Source of the DNA: Ancistrus triradiatus
Lineage: Eukaryota; Chordata; Actinopteri; Siluriformes; Loricariidae
DNA: 64,000 nt
Assembly: GCA_025084515.1 (NCBI GenBank)
Contig: JAJAGP010000233.1
Span: forward strand, 124,001-188,000
Direction: 5' to 3'
Every line of letters begins with the position of its first letter. Position 1 is the first letter of the stretch. Below are positions 57,680 to 64,000 of this stretch, piece by piece. Made by a program: the position numbers and the translations under genes. The notes beneath the pieces were generated by a model that made no database searches, had not been told where the DNA came from, and saw only the letters and a program-made list of their open reading frames with translations.

Positions 57680-58856
57680 GTGGTGCTTGAAAGTTTGTGA
57701 ACCCTTTAGAACTTTCTATATTTCTGCATAAATATGACCTAAAACATCATCAGATTTTCACACAAGTCCTAAAAGTAGATAAAGAGAACCCAGTTACACA
57801 AATGAGACAAAAATATTATACATGGTCATTTATTTATTGAAGAAAATGATCCAATATTACATATTAGTGAGTGGCAAAAGTATGTGGACCTCTGCTTTCA
57901 GTATCATTGTTCCATCAATGATGGCAAGCCGTCCTGGCCCAGATGCAGAAAAACAGCCCCAAACCATGATACTACCACCACCATGTTTCACAGATGGGAT
58001 AAGGTTCTTATGCTGGAATGCAGCGTTTTCCTTTTCCAAACCAAAAAGGTCTATTTTGGTCTCATCCGTCCACAAAACATTCTTCCACTAGCCTTCTGGC
58101 TCGTCCATGTGCAGATGAGCAGCAATGTTCTTTTTGGAGAGCAGTGGCTTTCTCCTTGCAACCCTGCCATGCACACCATTGTTGTTCAGTGTTCTTCTGA
58201 TGGTGGACTCATGAACATTATCATTAGCCAATGTGAGAGAGGCCTTCAGTTGCTTAGAAGTTACCCTGGGGACCTTTGTGACCTCGCCAACTATTGCACG
58301 CCTTGCTCTTGGAGTGATCTTTGTTGGTCGACCACTCCTGGGGAGGGTAACAATGGTCTTGAATTTCCTCCATTTGTAACACAATCTGTCTGACTGTGGA
58401 TTGGTGGAGTCCAAACTCTTTAGAGATGGTTTTGTAACCTTTTCCAGCCTGATGAGCATCACCAACTCTTTTTCTGAGCTTCTCATGCCATGATACACTT
58501 CCACAAATGTGTGTTATGAAGAGGCAGACTTTGATAGATCCCTGTTCTTTAAATAAAACAGGATGCCCACTCACACCTGATGGCATCCCATTGATTGAAA
58601 ACACCTGACTCTAATTTCACCTTCAAATTAACTGCTAAACCTAGAGGTCCACATACTTTTGCCACTCACTAATATGTAATATTGGATCATTTTCCTCAAA
58701 AAATAAATGACCAAGGATAATATTTTGTGTCATTTGTTTAACTGGGTTCTCTTTATCTACTTTTAGGACTTGTGTGAAAATCTGATGATGTTTTAGGTCA
58801 TATTTATGCAGAAATATAGAAAATCTAAAGAGTTCACAAACTTTGAAGCACCACTG
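57680..58856 (-). mobile_element. Tc1/mariner element, family B copy 2, internally deleted (1,177 bp)
   Basis: Ends GTGGTGCTTGAAAGTTTGTG and its complement before CACTG at 58856, with TA at 57678-57679 and 58857-58858. Same family as 14989-16634. The part matching about 16029-16408 of that copy is gone. Confidence 0.9.
57895..58491 (-). pseudogene. Tc1 transposase pseudogene, C-terminal half deleted
   Basis: The original start at 58491 now reads ATG GCA TGA, so it stops after two codons. Below it the helix-turn-helix (GYKTISKEFGLHQSTVRQI), the hinge (TPRARRAI) and first catalytic block (WTDETKIDLFG, GGGSIMVWGCFSASGPGRLA) are readable up to IIDGTM. There the text jumps to the 3' inverted repeat, so the second Asp and final Glu are lost. 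Confidence 0.85.
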
Positions 58857-58859
58857 TAA

Positions 58860-59065
58860 GCTTCCCAAGGAGGATTGGTCTGCTTTTGAGTTTTGGTCCT
58901 CCCAAAGTTTCTTCCTTAGGGGGGTTTCCTTGCCTCTGTCACCCTAGGCTTGCTCAGTTTGGGACTGGCCTTAGATCTTAGAAGATAACAGAAAATTGTA
59001 AAGCTGCTTTGAGACAATGCTCCATTCTAAAAAGCGCTTTGGAAATAAACCTGCATTTGACCTAA
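58860..59065 (+). repeat. Dispersed LINE/SINE tail next to Tc1
   Basis: CTTCCCAAGGAGGATTGGTC, TTGGTCCTCCCAAAGTTTC, CACCCTAGGCTTGCTCAGTT and GCTGCTTTGAGACAATGCTC. Starts at the right edge of the Tc1, and its likely left part is at 57545-57677, so the Tc1 landed inside this repeat. Confidence 0.7.
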
Positions 59066-59240
59066 AATGCACACACTAAAGACGATGTGGAGCAAAACCG
59101 CACAGAGTCTGAGATTTTAGAGTAATTATATCACCTTCAAAATAATTCATAAACTCGACTTAATTTCGAATCAAAATGCAGAATCCCCACAGCAGTTGGA
59201 GCAAAAATGAATTGGAGCAACATATTTACAATAACACACG

Positions 59241-59245
<5 letters not shown>

Positions 59246-59292
<47 letters not shown>
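59246..59292. repeat. (CA)n microsatellite
   Basis: About 23 CA units; a (GT)n tract follows at 59551-59577 and a (TC)n at 59636-59660. Confidence 0.95.
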
Positions 59293-59294
<2 letters not shown>

Positions 59295-59487
59295 GCCCAT
59301 TAACCGTAATTTACGCCTTACGCACACGCTCTAATTCCCAGCCAAACAACCGCTCATCATTTGGCAAATCCGGCAGCCAAACACCTACAGTCAGCGAGAG
59401 GCAGGCAAGCAGGGAGAGAGAGAGAAATTATTCTAATAAATGCATCAGCCACTGCAAACAACACCGAGAACTTATTTACTACGCCAC

Positions 59488-59501
59488 GTTGCCATGGTAA
59501 C
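59488..59501. promoter_or_regulatory. second RFX X-box match
   Basis: GTTGCCATGGTAAC also fits the RFX consensus completely and is nearly palindromic. It stands in non-repetitive sequence between a (CA)n and a (GT)n tract, about 0.9 kb from the candidate exon at 60409-60649. A weaker version (GTTGCCATGACAAC, one mismatch) is at 52924-52937. Confidence 0.35.
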
Positions 59502-59546
59502 AGCAGGGGAAATCTGATGCTGCAATAAAACCATGCGATAGTGGAA

Positions 59547-59583
<37 letters not shown>

Positions 59584-59660
59584 TTAATGGGGAGAGATGA
59601 AATGTATTTAGAGAATTCAGACAGAAGGATTAACCCTCTCTCTCTCTCTCTCTCTCTCTC

Positions 59661-59945
59661 GCTTCGTGAGCTGACGATAATTAAGGACGGCCCGTGTTAA
59701 TCATCACCTTTTCAAAGCTCACTAACCCTCCGAATCCCAGAGCGGTGTTAAATGAACTGAGGATTTCTCTCCCCTCAATTTTGCACTCCTTTTTTTCCAT
59801 TACACACCCACTGTGGATTTTGCAGCCATTCCCACTTATCTTCGAGATCTCCGGGTTGGCTGCACCGGACAGCCCTTTGTACATGAGCCCCTTTATTCTA
59901 ATTATTTCCCTCCTCTGTGAATCCAGGCAAATATGAAGGACATTC
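59661..59945. other. single-copy-looking sequence, no gene
   Basis: Balanced composition, no recognised repeat, overlapping chance frames on both strands. A candidate conserved non-coding element. Confidence 0.35.
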
Positions 59946-59961
59946 TAGTATGGTCAACAGC

Positions 59962-60340
59962 GGGCCACTTTATTAGGTACACCTCCTTGTTCATTTTGTC
60001 AGCCCCACTCACCATGAGCGCTTTGTAGTTCTACAATGACTGACTCAAAGTACTTTGTTAGTCTCTAATGGTCAGGACCCCTACAGGACCACCAGAACCA
60101 TGCTGTGGCTGCTCCACCCGTACCGGCACATCGGTGCCAGTGCAGAACGATCCACCACCCAAACGGTTCCTGATCGGCTCTGGTCCTATGGGGGTCCTGA
60201 CCATTAGAGAACATACTAAAAGGGACTAAATGTATGTGGACAAACAGATGGACTACAGTCTGTAATTGTAGAACTACAAAGTGCTTCTATACGGTAAGTG
60301 GAGCTGATGAAATGGCAAGGGCGTGTACCTAACAGAGTGC
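59962..60340 (+). mobile_element. Non-autonomous element, GGGCCACTTTATTAGGTACACC family, copy 2
   Basis: Begins GGGCCACTTTATTAGGTACA and ends GCGTGTACCTAACAGAGTGC, an imperfect inverted pair. Interior words GGTCCTGACCATTAGAG, CAGATGGACTACAGTCTGT and GTAGAACTACAAAGTGCTTC match 23310-23686. No coding capacity. Confidence 0.7.
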
Positions 60341-60408
60341 ATAATCAGTCGAACCTCACAGCACACGCGGTAACTACACAGCATTTGATCTGAGCACTCT
60401 GTTCTTAC

Positions 60409-60649
60409 TCTGTGAACAGGTGGGCGGAGTCCTATCCCATAAGCCCTGCCCGCTCGGCGCTGCCTCTCCGTTCAGGTCCACCAGTTGCCAGAGGCCCCTC
60501 CCCCTGTCGTTACGGCGATCGAGTCGAAGGCGGAGCCTGACACTTTGCACACCCAGGACGCTTGGTATCCAGGAGCCGGCGGAATCCTCCAGATCCCTGC
60601 CACGCAGTCTCATTCCCTCGGTACCACACGCGCCAGACTACACATTACA
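60409..60649 (-). CDS. candidate upstream scml4 exon with an MBT-like stretch (speculative)
   Basis: A GC-rich island in AT-rich sequence. On the minus strand it follows a strong acceptor (TTTTTGTCTTCCTCAG) and ends at a strong donor (GA|GTAAGA). From an ATG at 60613 it is open for 68 codons plus one base; that single A would join the two bases GT opening the scml4 exon at 38869, giving an in-frame Ser. The peptide contains SVRLRLRLD and, eleven residues later, LWQLVD, resembling RLRLRLD...FWRLVD of the first MBT repeat of SCMH1 and SCML2, though the conserved GSDNKND centre is not matched. If real it would mean a 21.5-kb intron. The plus strand is also open here after a fair acceptor (60472-60668), so strand and coding status are both uncertain. 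Confidence 0.28.
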
Positions 60650-60710
60650 CTGAGGAAGACAAAAATGACACAGGCATGTTAGCAGACCATATGAGACCAT
60701 ATTAGCTTTA

Positions 60711-61922
60711 CAGTGGAATTCGAACGCCTCTTTATTTGACCAATTCGGACATCGAACGGTCGGACATTTTTGGTTCAAAAAAAATCTGAATTTGAAACAC
60801 CTGTGCATGTATGAACCAGCCTCAGGGTGTGTCTGAGATTAACTGGATTCCGACTCAAAAAAAAAGTTCCACCTCGGAAAAACATTTGCTCGGTACTCGG
60901 GGCACTTGCTGAAAATTGTACGAGTCGAGTCAGACTCGATTCACGATTCGTGGTTCACGAGTCACAATTCAGCACACAGTGATTCAGACTCGCAACAGGC
61001 CTTGCTCAGTGAAGATCCACTGTGTTTGCTTTTCTTTATTTTCACATCTACAGCATCGTATTCTTTAGTGCAAATAAATCTCCATGGGTCCTAAAATGGT
61101 TAGTAATGACAGCCAACCAAAAGGAAAACTGTCTTTCAGACTGAGCAGTTAGCATTATTATTATTGGTGAACCCTGAGTTCCCCAATAGAGTAAGTGTTT
61201 TGATTTTAGTTTTCACTTTCAACCCATGACTCACTAAATGTCGCGAGATTTTTCAAAACTTTATTATAAAATAAGCTTGGTGTTAATGATTTAGCCAACT
61301 GAAGGGTAATGTAAGTGTTAATGTAAGTGTTATTGTGTAATAGACTATGTTAAACTCTTCAGTTCATGATACATTTCACGTATGATGAATATGCCAGAAC
61401 GTATCCCCATCCTAAATCAGGGAGCACCTGTACAATACGACTCCATTAATGAATATAATACCTTATACCAATGTTTCCCAACCCCTGTGCCGCGGGACAT
61501 AAGTGTGCTGTGAGAAATCATCAGGTGTGCCGTGGAAGATTATGAAATTTCACCTGATTGGTACTCTAAGCGAGCGGCGTGTAGTGACAGGCAGAACAAT
61601 TACATTCTCTTCCACTAGAGGGCAGTAAGATATCTGCTTTGTGTTCAGCTAAACAGGCCCACGTTTCACACTGAGTAAGTAGAGTAAATTGAGAGTAGAC
61701 TTTCATTATATTTCAATAAATATACTTTTTGTGACATTTTTCTTTGGTGGTGTGCCTTGTGATTTTGGAAAGGTTGGGAAACCTTATACAGTGTGGGGGG
61801 TCTGGAATGGATTCGTTCAATTTACATTATTCCTTATGGGAAAAATTTGCACGGTGCAAATGGTTTTCGGTTCTCGACAAGCCTTCTGGAACGAATTAAC
61901 AACGAGTACCGAGGTACCACTG
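60711..61922. mobile_element. TA-flanked non-autonomous element with ends TACAGTGG / CCACTGTA
   Basis: Left end CAGTGGAATTCGAACGCCTC after TA; right end ACCGAGGTACCACTG before TA. The right part (TTATTCCTTATGGGAAAAAT, GGAACGAATTAACAACGAGT) is a well-known fish miniature. Left and right could be one 1.2-kb element or two fragments. It encloses the hAT miniature at 61469-61781. Confidence 0.5.
61469..61781. mobile_element. hAT miniature with exact 8-bp target duplication (313 bp)
   Basis: CCTTATAC occurs at 61461-61468 and again at 61782-61789. Inside, CAATGTTTCCCAACC and GGTTGGGAAA form the inverted ends. An 8-bp duplication marks a hAT-superfamily insertion. The interior (TGTGCCGCGGGACATAAGTG, GGTGGTGTGCCTTGTGATTT) is non-coding. 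Confidence 0.88.
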
Positions 61923-61984
61923 TACTAGCAAAACATACAACAGTACACAGTACTAGAACTTTACATTCATGTTTCCTGGACAGA

Positions 61985-62110
61985 GCCATGGGGTGGGGTT
62001 GAACCCACAGCTGTGACAAGACCTAACGCAACTCCAAACTTTGACAGAGGTGGTGATCGAACCAGACAAGCTGAGCATTGGTAAAGCCCGCGCTACCGAC
62101 TGAGCCACTG
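61985..62110 (-). repeat. tRNA-derived SINE fragment, minus strand
   Basis: The complement reads CAGTGGCTCAGTCGGTAGCG (box A) and, about 40 bp on, CTGGTTCGATCACCACC (box B). The spacing and the tail show a SINE head, not a tRNA gene. Confidence 0.6.
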
Positions 62111-63400
62111 ATTCCATGTAGTCCAGATGTTTACTGGCACCTTTGAGAAGCTACAGTTGCTCCTCAGGGTGGAGGCTTGGTCTGCGGTTATCATGTGACC
62201 GGACCGGGGGTGGCTCCGCATTACAGAATCAGATAAACCCTATGACGAATTCATCAGCATCTCAGAACTTCATTTCATGGCTTCATGATCTCATCCTGTT
62301 AGCTATCAGTTTCTTAAAACGAATCATTCCACTTGCTTACGGCAACGATGATGGAACCCATCTCCAGCAGAACAAAGCCCAACAGTTTCAGAAACTGCAC
62401 ACAAATTAGGAAACTGTCTTCTACAAAGGAGCCATTGTGGAGCAAGTTCTAAACAGTTCAGTCTGTGGGATGGACCGATTTTTTTTAACTACATTAAATT
62501 AAAAAAGTGAACAAAGTTCTTCTTCGGCAGTCTTCCCCTCCCTCAGCCTCTTCCTCTCATTTCATTTCACTGATTGAGTGCTTCTGCGCTAAACACCTAA
62601 ATCAAAGCAGCACTGAAGGGCCTTTTCATCCACTTCTGAAGAACTGGTGACTATAACCCTTAAACTGAAAGTGCCCCCAAGTATTCATTCATTCACTCAT
62701 TCATTATCGTGGTGAGGGTCGCAGTGCCTACAAGCGCCAAAGCGTCCAAAATCTTTAAGGTTGTTTATATCACAGACACAAGGTCACGGCGGTTTTCCTG
62801 TACTTTCTAACGCATTTATGGTCCACCCAAGCACGTCACGAAGACCATCAGACGTACCACAAAAAAGTATCACCACTTGACACGCTGAAACCTGAAGACC
62901 CAATAAAGACGGCCACAAAGAGATCTGACTAAATGAAATGGTGCAGGCTTGTGTCTCCAAGGCGCCTCCACAAGGTTTTCATTAAGTTCTCATAAGTACA
63001 AAAGAGCCACAAGAAGGCCAAAAATTAGATATTGGAGAGCTCGGGTACAGGAATGAATGCTATAAATTATATAATGAAACAAGAGCTAAAGCACTGAGAG
63101 TACAATGGACGTTTTCTGAAATGTAGAGCAGTTTTCTTGGACCTTTGTTGCACTTACTTTATATGAATAAAGCCATAAAAAAAGAAACACTGTTAACGTG
63201 AGTTAAATGAGTTGGCTTGTATTAATCCTTACAAATTTGTTTTATGATCATATTAAAACGATTACTTTGAGCAAGAGAAAACTACTGCATTCAAACTTTA
63301 CCTGCAAGGTACTGTAAGTTTCTGTGCCCATAACCTACAGTTTTATCTAAGGATCACAGATAAAAAGCCAAATCTTTTCACAGTAAGTACTGGGAAGGAT
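62111..63400. other. no gene seen
   Basis: The frame at 62143-62409 is unsupported. A (CATT)n run at 62684-62705 with GTGAGGGTCGCAGTGCCTAC is a repeat tail. Confidence 0.45.
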
Positions 63401-63566
63401 CCCTTAATCACTTCTTTCTGTCAATAGAGACGTTTTTATCAGGGAAGGACTACAGATGGGGTTCTGATTTTGTGCCCAATCATCAACAATATGTTATATG
63501 GTCAGTACCCCATGACTAAAACAACAAATCAAATGGTGACCTAAGACTTTTGCACAGTTCTGTACC
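63400..63566 (+). mobile_element. Tc1-like relic, 3' end
   Basis: CATCAACAATATGTTATATG and TGGTGACCTAAGACTTTTGC then ACAGTTCTGTA parallel 32800-32996. Only the last part of an element. Confidence 0.5.
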
Positions 63567-64000
63567 TCACCAGAGGGTCCTCTGCCAGAACAAACCTCCC
63601 ATTACACTGAGGGCATGGGTTCAAATCCTGATTTGAGTTTGCAGTGTTAAGGAGTTTGCATTTTAAGGAACCCTGTGATGGACTGGGCCCAGTCCAGGGT
63701 ATCTACCTGTACCCATGAATTCCAGGTTGGGCTCCAGACACTCCCCTGACCAGGATACATTTGGGAAAACTGGGATACTTTGCTTTTCACACATGTTAGA
63801 GAGGCACAACTTCTCCAAGGATCATGCTTGGTGATATGGAGAAGATAAAGTCGCCAAATCTCCAAGAATAGTGCCAGAAGACAGATGTAGATCGAAGAGA
63901 CAAACGTTTAACCTTTTGACCAAACTATTTGTGGCTGATTTGGTACCTCAGGATCTGGACAGCTTCAAGACTTTGAGGAAACAACAAATTTAAAAGTGGA
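63567..64000 (+). repeat. SINE body and tail, then unassigned sequence
   Basis: GGGTTCAAATCCTGATTTGA (box-B-like), GATGGACTGGGCCCAGTCCA, TCCAGGTTGGGCTCCAGACA and CCCTGACCAGGATACATTTG are SINE words. After about 63780 nothing is recognised. The minus frame 63647-63865 is not a gene. Confidence 0.55.

Noticed and set aside
60472..60668. Plus-strand exon-like frame after a CTCTCCGTTCAG acceptor
   Set aside because: Reads as a plausible peptide but matches no family I know and has no clear donor; kept only as a caveat to the minus-strand candidate.

Overview
This is a vertebrate nuclear window, almost certainly from a teleost fish. It has short GT-AG exons separated by AT-rich introns, many (CA)n, (GA)n and (TTA)n tracts, several Tc1/mariner families with TA target duplications, hAT-type miniatures, and tRNA-derived SINEs whose tail ends in repeated AATGTA. 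The mix of Tc1 families suggests an otophysan such as a catfish, but that is inference. There are no bacterial-style operons, CRISPR arrays or rRNA genes.

The one gene I can support is scml4 (Scm polycomb group protein like 4) on the minus strand. Seven coding exons lie between 38869 and 24975. Their splice phases all agree and they read through as about 410 codons, close to what I recall for human SCML4 (about 414). In order they encode two AT-hook-like basic motifs, a linker, the SLED domain over two exons, a serine-rich linker with a tandem (NAGNAG) acceptor, and a C-terminal SAM domain over two exons. The 5' end is unresolved. A GC-rich block at 60409-60649 has good minus-strand splice signals, a compatible phase and a stretch resembling part of an MBT repeat, so it is a speculative upstream exon. 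A CpG-rich block at 46950-47480 with an RFX X-box match is a candidate promoter.

Layout: 1-24 kb has no recognisable gene; it holds transposon copies (Tc1 at 10995-12617 and 14989-16634, a mini Tc1 at 6583-7090, a palindromic MITE at 19743-20026), SINEs and relics. 24-39 kb is scml4, with introns carrying a TTA-rich tract, a 152-bp direct duplication, a deleted Tc1, a hAT miniature and hairpin elements. 39.3-45.2 kb is a roughly 34-bp minisatellite split by a Tc1 insertion. 45-52 kb has CT tracts, the CpG block and a decayed TTTA-rich tandem region. 53.0-54.6 kb is a 29-bp minisatellite with block duplications. 55-64 kb is mostly repeats, including a deleted Tc1 and a hAT miniature nested in another element.

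I did not find a new coding system. The observations most worth checking are the candidate upstream scml4 exon, the dated minisatellite/Tc1 insertion, the mosaic higher-order minisatellite and the nested transposon with an exact 8-bp target duplication.
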